Shown: one piece after another, positions 33,940-45,995 of the stretch
Numbering within the stretch: the stretch's first letter is position 1
How the letters are laid out: each line of letters opens with the position of its first letter
DNA from: Cyclospora cayetanensis
Taxonomy: Eukaryota; Apicomplexa; Conoidasida; Eucoccidiorida; Eimeriidae
Length of the DNA stretch: 64,000 nucleotides
Assembly (NCBI RefSeq): GCF_002999335.1
Contig: NW_020312225.1
Span: 62,001-126,000, forward strand
Direction: 5' to 3'
Program-made: the position numbers and the translations under genes
The notes under the pieces: model-generated
The model's input: only the letters and a program-made list of their open reading frames with translations
Databases searched by the model: none
Told to the model about the DNA's origin: nothing

Positions 33940-36900
33940 TTTGTTGCCTTCGAGCGAAATAGGAAAAGTGGCCAGTCCTGTGGGTGGGGAGAAGAACGCA
34001 AGCAGTCTGCCGCACCGACACTTGGATGCAAATCCAAGTCTGTGTGTAAATCGCATTCGATGATATTAGCCGCAATCTTGCTTGAAATGGTATTCAAATC
34101 TCACCCCAGCTCATTAATGGGTGGCTCCCAACTGTTTGCACAACGTACTGAAACACATACCAGCGTGTCCACTGGATAGGAACCAGCACTGACCGTGCAT
34201 GCACAAAAAGGCCAAAATTCGTTAAAGACAGCCGTGGTGAGGTCAGTTTCTCTAATACTGTGTATATATAAGTTTTTCCCAACTCATTCATCATGGGAGT
34301 AAGGAAAATATCTTCTCCTAGCGAACCTAAGGGGACATGCAAGCTCCACCGCAGTACTCATACACATTATATACCGGGTATACTAAAGCGAAGGAGCCAG
34401 AGTGAAAAATTTTGAAAAAAATAAAAATATCCTTGGCTGTGTCAGGTCACACCATAAGAAAGGACACTGCAGCATGTAGAAGCAATGCACCTTCCATAAA
34501 GTGGAATGCTGCGTTCCCCTGTGCATCAACTTCGTATCAAAGCCTAATAAAAGCTTTGTGCGCTTCGGTTGAACTCGCACTAGAAGCAAACGATTTAGGA
34601 GTTTTGACTCTTAGCCTTTAAATTCTGTTAGTGGCTGCTTGAGCTACGCGCTCCAATTTCAGCCCGCATTACCCTCTTAATTGTGTTAACACACTCTATA
34701 GCAGAAAAACTCTACAGGCAATTCTCTGCCCCCCTTTTATTCAACTACTTATAGGGATTCCTCACAGTTTGATTTTCAGTTTAACTATTGAAGAGAAACC
34801 TCAGGCATACCCTAACCCCAAGAAATACACTGATGTGCGTTTCACGCTAGCGTTATATTTGACTTACATAGCCACTTTTATCGTGATTTAAGCTTTTTTC
34901 AGCAAAGAATTCAGTGGATTAGCACAAAGATTTATCTGCAGTCTTCTGCTTGATTGCCCGCTTATTGCTACTTCGCCGTTTCTCGATTGTGTGCTGCGTT
35001 ACTGTAATGCTTCACGGTTTCCTCAAAACGCCTAGCTTTAGATTCTTAAGTTGTAGCAGAAACATACTTAATGCTTCTCGAAAATATGCTCTCACCTCTC
35101 CCTGTCTGTGGCCCTCAGAGCTCCAGAGTTTAGGGATAATACCAGTGAGGGCGCACGTAGCTGCACCCTCTAAGCACTCCGAGCAGTCAGAGCTAGCGGC
35201 CCATAGCATCTAGCCCACATGCACGCAGCATCACGTCCTGTCGCATCGAGCTAAGTATTCTGCAATAAATGGGATATACGAACAGTCAAACAGAATGGTT
35301 AATTCTTTGGCAATTCATAGCTCATGTACAGCAAGTGTAGTAAAAAATGCTTGTGTGTAGCTAAGCCCCCATCAAAATTAATGATGATAACGAAGCTTGC
35401 TAAAGTGTATCTCAGACCGCTACACAGAGAGAAAACATAATTTAAAAAATTTTGTTGTCCACCTTTTCTTTCGGTGGGTTGCTTCTTTCACTTATTCAGT
35501 GCAGCATGTACAAGTCACCAGATCGTTGTTATTGGCAAGTCTAGCAAACAAAGATGAGACATTTGGAATGTTATGCCATCCGTGCTGTGCTTGGACCTCA
35601 TGGCTCTTGATACAAGCCCCTCAAAATGTGACAAAAAAGGGGCAACCAAAAGGACCTTACTGGATGGTGGCTGCAGGCACTATCCACACAGGTGCCAGGT
35701 TGTGCAGTAGCCGTGCTACCCCCCTGCTTATCAGCCATCCGTTTCAAATACTGAGAGACGAGAAGAACAAGATTAAGGGACCAATCTAGAGGGGAAAATC
35801 TAGGCATCAAGCTAGAAAACAAAGAAGGATGGTATATACGGAAAACAAGGAAAATCCGACACAAGAAAGAAGTTGTAAGAAAATGGATCAAAGCCAACAG
35901 AGCCACCTACTTCCTACGCTTTAATTCATATGTAAACAATTACATTGAGGCACCAGTTGTCATTCTGCCGGTGTGTTGATAAACATCGCATTTTTTCCCC
36001 AGTAAGCAATCTACTGCTCCTGACCCTTTTCTTGGCTAGTGCGGTATGAAGCCTTTTAGGATACTATTGCGATCTTCCAAGAAAATAGGGCAGAAGGCGG
36101 AATACACATACATATTTCTGGACACTGCTTGTGTCGTAGGGTTTCCCAAGTTTCGATTGCTAGGAAAGCAGTCGCCGGGTGCAGTATAGTTTATACTGCT
36201 CCCCGAACAAAAACTTCCAAGCAGCAAACCACACAAAAGAGCAACAAGCATTCAAAGTACAAGTAGCACTCTACGAGCTTGCGTGCGAATCCGCTATTCT
36301 GGAGCGAATAAACTCGGCCTTCGCTCCCAACGGAGGTCAGACATTGCAGCACAGCCACAATTGCGTGTTACCCATGCAATTTTGCGGTTCATGACGTCTG
36401 TGCACCTAAGAAAATTGCAAAACGCAATCATGATGATTTTTTCGGGAATTCAGGGTCTCCTTAACCCATAAATGCTACCCTGCTCACTCAGAGCACCATT
36501 GGTCTGTGGGCTCCGATAACGGCTTCAAGCAAGTTATACAGCCAGCTGTCTCCATTTTTCTGTCTTTATTTGAGCTATATTCCCATTAATTAGCCTGTGA
36601 ATGCCGAATCTGAGGATCAGGCCATGACGAAAGCCCATTCCCTGGAAATTGGCTTCCTGTGCAGCTCTGTGTACATCGCGGGGTCACGAGTGCTGGAGCG
36701 TGCTGTACCTTCCAGGAGGCACTGTACCTTACTCTGGCCCATTTAGATTTTGTTTGAGCACTAAGTATGTGTACAAAATGTAAATAATTTTGTTGGGGGG
36801 AAATTAGGCCCTCAGATCGCTTCCACTTAAGCACACGAGCTAGATATACGGTGATGCTCCTTGCTGTGGCTTCACGAGCGATCTACACTCTGGCGAATAA

Positions 36901-37324
36901 GCTGGCGTTGTTCCTCACAGATTCAAGTGTAGCAGCTTTTGTTGTTGGTGCTCGAACCCCCGCTGCTGCTCCGCAAATGCAATATCCTGCGCTCACAGTG
37001 TGAGGCAGAGGGACGACGAGAAGGAAGCCATGAAGAAAAGCTGCAAACTGAGCTAGGTGGTTGGCTTTTCCCTTATATTTTGTCCAGGAATGTTGCCTAT
37101 TTTACGAAAAAGAAAGGTGCAAAGCAGACATATGCAAGCGGGTGCTACGATAGGGAGGCCAATGGATTGACCCGAAGGCAAGATAGCAGTACACAGGCAT
37201 ACGGAAACGGCTGTAGGAGGACGAGCCAAGAAGTCCAAGTGTAGAGTGGATGCCAGAGTGCAACTAGCCGGCTGTAGAACCACTGAGAAGCAACGAGCCA
37301 GGGACTCAGAGACACTGACTGCAA
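33940..37324. other. Gene-poor stretch; one weak secreted ORF at 36036-36251 (-)
   Basis: Long AT-rich, repeat-poor region. The only frame with character is 36251 to 36036 on the minus strand. It starts ATG, has a signal-peptide-like start (MLVALLCGLLLGSFCSGSS) and continues NYTAPGDCFPSNRNLGNP. It could be the first exon of a small surface-antigen gene, but no further exon is evident. A possible upstream exon of the PH/RING gene lies near 36939-37244 (+). Confidence 0.3.
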
Positions 37325-40300
37325 ATGGATAACCGCAGACTCGAAGACAACTACTGCCATACACGGATGGCGTGGTGCGCCGCTCACCCCCAGATAAGGG
37401 GAAGTGATGTCTTGTGGATGCGACTTGGCAGGCGGACGGCCTTTCCTTGTTGGATCAACGGTAGGCCAGAAAGCGGCAGAGGCCTCTCCAGAGGAGAGAC
37501 ACCGGTGCAACACCAGCAAGAAGTACAGCGGAACCAGTCACAGCAAGAGCTATGGCATGAACAGCAGGAAGAGCCAGTGTCGGGACTTGTGGCGTCTCCT
37601 GTATTTTCTGAGAATCGTTGGCTTTGCGCTACAAGAGACTGGCTCCTCGTCTCCCGTCAGCCATTTAGGGGCCGCTACTTTGAGGCTAAAATCCCGCTTT
37701 CCGCGATGCAGATCGTCTGCACACCCTCTAGAAGCAAGACTCACAAACGAGGAATCGTTTTAATCGCCTCCACAGTGTGGTGGGCCAAGGCCGCACCCCC
37801 ACCCAGGAGTAGGAGCGATAGCACGACTTTTACCACCATCGCTGCTACTGTCGGTGGTGCAGCAGGAGCTGCTAGGAGCGCTTCCGTTGCATCTCGCGCC
37901 TTTAAGGCCACGGGGCTTCGCGGAACTCGCAGTAGTGGAGTATCAGTTGCCTGGAACTCGTGGGAGGTGTCTGAGAGCATTGTGAGGAAGGACAGGCGAA
38001 GGCTGCTACGGCGGGTTGGCCAGGGGGGCAGCGGCGTGAGGGCCTTCCTCATTGAATGCGACTCACTGGAAGAGCGAAACTGGATTATCTATTGCCTCCA
38101 GGCTACAGCTACAAGCCCTCAGTCGTTGGGATTTCTTCGGACAATTGAGGCTCTCGCTGAGGCTGAGCTCGTCCTTCACAAAGTGGCGGTCTTTGTGAGT
38201 TAGCACTCACCCCACAGTTGGGTTGCTTCAAGTTGTCTCCGCTGAGTTATAAGGAGAAAATAGCTCCGAATCCATTTTAATAGACGGAGGGCAGAGCTGT
38301 GCATAGAGTTCAAGGGTATTCTGAATTGACAGTAGAGCAGGTAAACCTTTGGGGCATGCAGTGAAGGTGTCCCCAATAGCACGTGATACCGGCGCTGCTG
38401 CTTTTAGATATAGTGTGTGTCTTGAATTCTCTTTTTTGCTGCAGCTAATGAGCAGGGGATGCCTAGAGCTGGGTACAGCAGTGGATCCACAGTTTGCAGG
38501 GCTTGCCCTAGGCATCTGCGGCAAGGGCTGCTGCGGCTGCAGCAAGTGCAAGAGCGCCACCAAGCGAAGTCCACGGGCATGTTCCGTTATTGAGGAGTCA
38601 TCGGCTGAGGAGTGCTGCAGCTCTAGCAAGGTGCTGGGATGCCTTCCGTACCGATCGTTGGTGGGTAGCGGTGCAAGGGCAGCAGCAGAAGCAGCGGCTG
38701 CGGGAGGTTTTTGGGTGCCTTCTGACCTCCTATCCTGTCTACTGCACCAGCCACAGCATGCAAAGCTCAGCTTGCTTCTACTGCTAGAAGGGCAGGCTAT
38801 TAAATATCCGTTCACAAAAGCAGTGCGGGGACAGCTTAAACAGAGGGGCATGAAGTTGAAGGCGCTGAGGCAGTGCATCAAGAAGAAGGAACAGCAGCTA
38901 CTACAGCAGCAAAAGGCGGCTTTAATGGGAGACTCCGTTGGTGCCGCAGCCTCCGATAGTACACCAGGAGGGCCCTTGCAGCTGTTGTCCTCCATCGGGG
39001 GAGTCGTTCTCCAGAGACTGCAGGAAACGCTGAACACAACTGTAGATGAGACCGCAGATAGACTAAGGCGTTTAAGGGATTCATGCTGCTGCTCTTGTGA
39101 GAAGAGGTGTGGCTGCTGCTGTTGTTGTGACAGCAAAGCGGTGCAACAGCAGAACCGGATCTATTGCAAGCACGGGCCCGTGGAGATACCGCATGGAATA
39201 TTCAGGCGATACAAACGGTTTCTAGAGCTTGCGGACCCCCTCATAAATTTGGTGACGCTGCATGAGGAGAAGCAGCCTGTACTGAGCCGACACAGGGTTC
39301 CCAGAAGGAGCAATAGTAGCAGCAGGAGCAGCACGAGCAGCACGAGTAGTGGGGAACATCAGGTGATCAGCCCACAGGGGCGGCTCAAGTTGGTACTGCG
39401 CTCCGCGCATCCTTTTTTCTCACAACTAATGCGAGTGCCTTTCGATTGTCTGCTGCTACAGCAGCAGGCGCCTCTGTGGGCCGAAGAAATCAAGGCAGCT
39501 TCTAAAGAAAAGGCCACTTCAGCAGGAGTGAAACTCGACGAGGCATCAGGCGCACTGAGTATCATAAAAGCCAAAAGCGGTTTGACAACAAGACCGGCGG
39601 AGGGACCTAAAGAGTCAAGTCGAGAAAGCAAATGGGAGTGGTTGGACATCTCTTTAGAGTCTGAGGCAAATGAGTCGTGTGTACTTTTGGGGGGCCCCTT
39701 GCTTCGAAAATCAGCCCAGAGGTCCTTCCCCCCCTCTCGCCTCCCCCGTGTGGGAAGCGAGTGCGTTATTTGTTTGGAGAGATTTGCCCCGAATGAAATC
39801 CTCACCCACTACCCAGGCTGCTGCCACCCCTATCACTTAAGGTGTCTCAGTGCCTGGATTGAGTGCCACAACAGAAGTAGCAATCCGCGTGCTCCACGAA
39901 TGCTTCCGGAAAGCTCAGCAGTGCTCGGGCAGATGAACCTGTTAGCTGAGGTGGCCTCCCTTTTGGTGGCAGAGGATGCGGCATGCCAGAGGACTCTTTG
40001 TTGGTCAAGCTGCTGCAGCAGGGGCCAGGTCCCCATCCGGCAACTGCAACATCAACAAGAGCACCCGAGGCATTCGAAGGACGGGAAGGAAAAGCAAAAC
40101 GCCGGAGGCAGGCAATCCAGCTGCCGCAAAGGAATATTGAACAGGTGCGTATTTTGCCGATGTTCTGCATCCTATTACCCAGAAGAGGCCTTCTTAGCCT
40201 CCCCTGCTCCACCGCTGGATTCTCTGGCCAGCGCTACTGCAACAAATGCAGGGAGCACTCCTTTATTGTCACCACCAGCACCAGCACCTACAAATGCGGC

Positions 40301-40799
40301 ATCCGTAGCGGGAACATGCAACACTACACCTCTCAGCGAAAGGATCACATCACAGTGTCTGGGAAACATGCAGCATGCAAGGGGAGCCAGGTCTCCGAGG
40401 GCCCCCCCCCTTGGATGTGCCCTCACGGAACAGCTTCTTTTACAGCGGGAAGGAAGAGCAGCAGCGGCATCAACGAGGGTAAATCTGGTGGAAAGAGCAA
40501 ACACAAAGCAGCTCAGGGCAGCAGGGGCGTCAGAGGCTACGGAGGAGAGTGTCACGCATAGCGCAGCTGCAGCAGGAGGCGGTTGCATTTCATGGCACCA
40601 GTTGCTGCGGCAGCTCCTTGATGTTGAGTACTGGGTAGTAACGGCAGCGACAGTGCCCCAGTTGTCTGATGCACTGCTGTTGCTGGAGAGCCGAGGCCTC
40701 CCACTGACAGATTGCTCAACCCAGGGGTGCGTGGGGGCCCTTCCTGCGTTCAAAGACAGGTGCCCCCTCTGTCAGCACGCGGTACTCGGAGCACAGTGA
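37325..40799 (+). CDS. PH-like domain and RING-H2 protein
   Basis: Two exons, 37325-38194 and 38445-40799, joined in phase 0 by a GTGAGT donor and a strong TTTTTTGCTGCAG acceptor; about 1074 aa. The start ATG 37325 has good context (GCAAATGG), although an upstream exon is possible. Exon 1 carries a PH-like signature: RWLCATRDWLLVSRQ, RGRYFEAKIPLSAMQ, then FLIECDSLEERNWIIYCLQ with the invariant Trp of the terminal helix. A Ser/Ala-rich loop is inserted between. Exon 2 contains Cys-rich clusters (GKGCCGCSKCKS, CCCSCEKRCGCCCCC), a Ser/Arg run, and a RING-H2 start at about residue 730: CVICLERFAPNEIL..CCHPYHLRCLSAWIE. The last zinc pair is either CVFC (about 858) or CPLC (about 1063), far downstream. 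It is likely a membrane-tethered E3 ubiquitin ligase or scaffold. That both exons form one gene is inferred from phase and spacing. Confidence 0.6.
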
Positions 40800-41624
40800 G
40801 GCCCTTTTGGCTCTTCACCCCAGTCCACGGCCACGGCCACACCTGCAGCGTAGACAGGGAGAGAGTATTGTGCCTCTTTGCCGCTGCATGGTGCTGCTCT
40901 AGTTTTTCGGGAGACACCTTGCAGGGGCAACGGCGGCTTTCGCCACGGAGATGGTGTGAGATAGGTAGCGTGTCGCCCGACTTCTTAGGCTGGCAGTGCA
41001 TGCTGCAGGCCTTGAAAGCGCTTGCATGGCAAGCACGTAGCAGTGCGTGCTGCAGGCCTTGAAAGCGCTTGCATGGCAAGCATGTCTGAGGAGTTAGAGG
41101 AACACCTATTGGCTATGCTTAACATACCCCAGCCGAACGCACTATACGCGCACACGCCCCCTGCCCCACCTTCTCATCTCATGTTCTCACGTGAGACCGA
41201 GCTTATACACAAAACTGCACCATGACAGCTTTCGCATGTTTTCCTCCCTATCAAAGACGCAGCTAAGAGCGCCCAAAGGGCCCTGGGTGGATGCCCCTCT
41301 TAGGGGCCCTACAGCCGTCCACGTTTAGGGCCCCCTCCCCCCCTAGTAGGAGCGGGAGCCGAGGTGGGAACCCCAGAATTTTTGACACTACTCTAGAAAA
41401 ACGGCTTTTATCGGGAGGGAGACGCCGTTTCTTAGAGGCCACTGGACCCCTTGACAGACGCTTTTCTTGAAGGCCACTGGACCCCTTGGGGTAGAGGGTC
41501 TACTACATGGGGATAATGTGCGCCAAGAAGCGTGCCTCCCATGAGCCCGTATATGTGCGTGTTTGCGTATGTGTATGTAAGCCTGCCTATGTAGAAGCAT
41601 GCTTGTGTTGGGGGTGTTAGATGT
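40800..41624. other. Convergent intergenic region with a 47-bp direct repeat
   Basis: Lies between the 3' ends of the PH/RING gene (+) and the RS-tail gene (-). A unit starting tgctgcaggccttgaaagcg is repeated with 47-bp spacing at 41001 and 41048. A GGGCCC-rich palindromic patch lies at about 41270-41340. No gene is seen. Confidence 0.6.
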
Positions 41625-44600
41625 TTATCTGCTTCTGGATCGTTTGCGACTACTCTTGTGCTTCCTTCGCTCTCCGCTGCGGCTTCTGCTCCGCGTTCTA
41701 CTCCTCCTTGAGTGTCTTTCCTTCCTGTCTGCATCTCCTGCTGCGGACTTGTCGCCCCATTCATTGGTGGAGAATGTATTTTTATTGCTGCCGTTGCCGC
41801 TGCTGGCAGTGGCTGCAGCGGCAACAGCCGCAGCCATGCGTGCCTCTCTGGCACCCTCCGTCTCCGATCGCATCCCTCCCCCTCCCTTCGACTGCCCGTG
41901 GACCCTGCGAATATCTGCATTGGTAAACGCATAACTCCTGTTTTCTTCTCTGTCGTCATGCAGCCAGTGTCCCTTCGGGTTCCTGTCGAGCGGCTCTCCC
42001 GTTAAAGGATCTACATTGCTCAACAGGGTATTTGAAGGAGTCTCGTCATGCCCATGCCCCGTGCGGAGGGATCCGTGGGTAGGATGGTCAAACGTCTTGT
42101 TTGTCGCTGCAACAAAGTTCATCTCTCCGTCCGCCTGCACACGCAGCAACGAACAAGCACCCCGCTGGCGGTCGATGTAGCGGTGTCAAAGAAAATTTTT
42201 CAAAGAAAATACCACCCAGTTAATGAGGCACAGCCAGGCTACCACTGAAGGCCATCATGGGTGGCACGAGAAGCGGCAGAAAAAGTGGGCGTGGAGGTTG
42301 CCCTTTCGAATTTCAAAGATTCTTCATTCCATGAAGCACACGGGCAAGGGAGGCCTCAAGCAGTAAGAACGGACCATCAGATCCTCCTGGGCTGCCCGTT
42401 CTTCCCTCGTTAGGTTCGCCGGGGTAACCTACACAACAGGGAGCAGAAAAAATCCTTCCTACCAAAAACAGTGCAGCACCAATGCGCTATGCCGTAGGGC
42501 ACTGATAGGAGGCCACTGAGAAAAAGCGTACACTATGCAGCAGCCCTGGAAAAGCAGCTTAGGCTGCAGACGGAGCAGCAACATCAGGAAGATCGAACCC
42601 AACCACGCAGAGGAAAGAACCACAAAGCGTGAAGGGAGCGAGCTGCAGGATCGACGTACTGCTACATTTCTGCCATTGACCATTCGGCCAGCGCACTGAA
42701 GGGCCTTCTTGGCAGATTCTGCGTCTTCAAATTCCACGAACGCGATGCCACGCACCGTGTATGCTCCTAAGGAGACACCGAGGCAAAACACACCTGCGCG
42801 AGGCGGTAAATGGAGGCCAAGCCATCCGCAAAAAAGGGTATGTATTCACTTCACAAGCAGAGCACTCACTTCGCAGAAGAAGAACAAGGCTGCGGCCGCA
42901 TAATGCAGCTCTATAGGCTCAAGAGGAATGTGGGGAGGCCAGCGAATACGCCGCACACAGACACGTTCAAAGGGGCTGACTACACAGAGATACAGCAAAG
43001 GAGAGGAGCCTGAGACGCGCGAGAGAAAAAGCATTGCACTAGAAGGTCACATGCTGCAGCAGTAGTACCCACAAAGGAGCAAAACCTCACGGACCGCTGA
43101 CCCCTACTAGCGGCTAGGGCACATATACTATCCGAGCATACCTTCGTAATCTGAAGGAATGGATCTGTCAACTTGCGGAATGACGATGGACTTAATGTTT
43201 CCTACTTCCGCGAAGAGTTCGCACAGGTCGTAACGACTAGTGCTGTAGGCCAGGCCCCCCACAAACACCTGTAGAACGACACCGCGAAACGCGTATGAAA
43301 ATGGGGCAGAGGGAAAGAGAAAGAGAGACCCATAGAAGGATTGAGACAGGTAGAGACAGATATGAAGCAAGAGAGACAGACAGAGAAAGAGAGACAGAGA
43401 AAGAGAGACAGAGCGAGAGAAAGATGGGAGGGATGTAACGACAGACGAACAGAGAGAGAAAGAGAGCAGGGATGAAACAACATACAGACAGAGCGAGAGA
43501 AAGATAGGAGGGATCAAACGGCAGACAGACAGAGAAAGAGAGAAAAAGAGAGAGAGACAGAGAGACAACCCACACAAAAGAAAGACTGCCCTGCTGCCGG
43601 AGGGTGAGAGCTAGCGGTGGCTGTGCTTTGGAAACACAGCAGATGTGTCCAACGACCCCCGCTATTATCGACTGGTCGTTTTAGGTTTATGTGGCTGACA
43701 AACTTTCGTTAGACTTTTTGATGAAATGCCAGTCGCTTCGTTAACCTGATCGTTCAGCATGCTGATCTCGCGGTTCAACTCCCGACCCCGCCTTTGCAGG
43801 TAGTCAACCACTGAAGTTGTGTCAATCTGAATGAAAAAATACACACACACAGAGAGAAGGCGGAAGAATATATATTGCTCACCACTCACAGATGCGCACC
43901 AAACCTTTCATCCATACCAAACTTCGCGCTACAAAAAAGGCCGGCAGTCCGCCAGAACTGGAAGATCGTAAAAAGAAGCCGCTGCACGCGTGAAGCAAAC
44001 TTATGCAAAAAACGAAAAAAACAGGTGCTCAGCAGGAAGGACAAACAAAACCGCTGTCTCGCCTACAACCCCACCCCCACTTTCGAGAGATCCTTATTTG
44101 AACTCCGAAATCGCTGCTCACCTCAAGAAGATAGTGGCGACTAGACGCTCCTAAACTGAAACTGTCGTTGGTTTGCATCTGCACACCCACGTGATCGTGG
44201 TCCAAGGGCATCCCGTTCCTGCAACCGCAAACTTGAAACTCTTGATATTGTGCGTAGAATTCGTGCACTTTTGAATCCCTTGTATTCACGAATACGCTAC
44301 TGAAGAAAGCGCAATATTAAAGAAAAGTTCTCCTAGCGCCCCTGCAGAGCTGCATATTTCCACCCCCCCTCTTTATCGCACGAATCGCAATTAAGGCCCA
44401 TCTACAATTCTTGACGCCAACGCACTTAAAGGTCTTCGCTTTGCTCTTGAGATCTATGAGAAGAACGTGCCCCCCCTTCAAAACCACCAACGCCGCATGT
44501 CGACGAGAGACTGAAGGGTTCAGTGCCACAAGATCGTTGTCTGCCAGCTTTCCTGCACACATAAACGCTGGACTTCCCCAATCCCCCTTGAAACGCGTTT

Positions 44601-45995
44601 AGCACGCTTGAGACTCACTCCACCCGTGCAATGCACAGCAGACTGCTTCAAGTCCTTAAAGCCTCAGACCCCCAAATCATAAACCTTGAAGAACGTACCG
44701 ATTCTGTAGAAAGACTTTCCTCTAAGGAGAATTTCAGTGGTGGTGGTTTCGCCTTCTCTCCTCTCGAGCAGCCGCAATACCGGCAGAGAGCGCTCCTCAG
44801 TCTCAATGTCGTGACAGATCACCAACCATGCTGAGTACAGCCACCCTCGATAAAAGAGAGTAGTAGAAAGCAATTTGTGGAAGGCTTCGCTGCATCTTGC
44901 AAGGCAGTCCTCCAGCGTATTCTCAAGCAAGAACGATCCCCTCCCTCGTGAACCCTCAGCCACAAAACACCGATTTCTGATACACATCAGGCCCTGGCCT
45001 ACACTCAAGCTCTGTGTCCTCCATGATATTCTGCCTGATCTCCATCAAGATCCTGCCCAAGTGATTCTGCCCGCGGTTCAAGCCTGTCTGGCCGAAAAAG
45101 GCATCGCCAGTGTTCAGCCATACCAAATCGCGGCCGCCAGTCTGCCGCAGCTTCTCCCGCAAATCTGCGAAAGTAATTCACGAGCGCTCACAACAATAGC
45201 AAGGTCGAAGGCGTGCTGTCCGGAACCGCGGCAAGTAAGCTCCGCTGAATACGTTTTAGGGGTCGGCATACAGAGTTTCTCAGCGCGCGTGTGGCTGAAG
45301 ACGCAGTCTAATGCAGCTGTGCAGCACTGCACGCATGAAGGCGCTGCGCACAGGGGCGGGAGGATCGTGCCGCTGCTCTAAGGCTTATTACACTTTGAGG
45401 TGTGTGTGCGAGTGTATGTGTGTAGGCACCTGCATTCCTTCTAAACTTGTCCCTCTGAATCAACTCCATCCATTTAAGCCTATAGCGCGGCCAGTCGGGG
45501 TCCTCCTGCAGTTTGAGCATGCACAGCCAAAGTCGCCAAAATATATTGCATGCGAACGGCACCCACTGCTCCGGCTTTCAACGAATTGTTCCAGGCCTGC
45601 CACTTTGTCTCCTCCGTGCACGCATTGCCTGCTCATCTGCCATGCATGCGTGCGTCCACATTCCAGGAGCTCGGCCGCACCTCTTTTGTTTTCGCGACTT
45701 GTTTAAGCTCCTTCATGTCCTCAATGGGGGCGAGTTCCTCCACTGATTTTGGGTGTTTGGCAGCCAAGAGAGCATGGCGAGCGGAGGGGAAAAAGCGACC
45801 TTGAAAAAAGATCAGGGCAGGATAGTCTAGGGAGAGAAATTTGAACTCCCCAGTGAATGAGTCAATTCGAGTGTACAGACACCGGGCCGCCGCAGCAAGA
45901 TTCGCGGGAGACAGCAGCTGCGCTGGAGAGCTCAAAGATCCTGCATCAGAAGGAGTGCCCCCTTGGGGGACTCCTGCTGGGAATGGGGTCGCCAT
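41625..45995 (-). CDS. NADAR-FHA-coiled coil-RRM-RS multidomain protein (proposed single gene)
   Basis: Ten exons, all in phase, 603 aa: 45995-45660, 45505-45430, 45164-45003, 44845-44699, 44552-44426, 44218-44122, 43826-43704, 43268-43142, 42766-42660 and 42134-41625. Start ATG 45995 (GAGATGG). Residues about 48-185 form a NADAR/YbiA-type domain (KFLSLDYPALIFFQGRFFP; RDKFRRNADLREKL; GQNHLGRILMEIR). Residues about 205-315 form an FHA domain (SFYRIGKLADNDL; NPSVSRRHAALVV; FKNGMPLDHD; SLGASSRHYLLE). Residues 316-356 are a charged helix. Residues 357-434 are an RRM with RNP2 VFVGGL and RNP1 RGIAFVEF. The rest is a linker and an RS tail (RSRTRSRSRS). Weak points are the NADAR-to-FHA join (donor GTAGGC; NADAR would otherwise stop at 44956) and the coil-to-RRM join (donor GTTTGT). 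If separate, these would be three adjacent genes with almost no intergenic space. Role unknown; the RRM plus RS tail points to nuclear RNA processing. Confidence 0.6.
43295..43570. repeat. GAGA-type purine repeat, 80-bp superperiod, in an intron
   Basis: Purine-rich GAGAGAAAGAGAGACA repeat. The landmark gagcgagaga recurs at 43411 and 43491. It lies in the intron immediately before the first RRM exon, so on the sense (minus) strand it forms a long CT-rich stretch upstream of the acceptor. Confidence 0.85.

Noticed and set aside
43202..43577. Ser/Leu-rich minus-strand frames looking like signal peptides
   Set aside because: They are the CT-rich strand of the GAGA repeat in an intron. Only the last part (43268-43142) is RRM coding.
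44956..45003. NADAR gene ending at the TGA at 44956
   Set aside because: Possible, but it leaves the FHA exons without a first exon or promoter. The in-phase splice from 45003 to 44845 is more economical. Kept as the main alternative.
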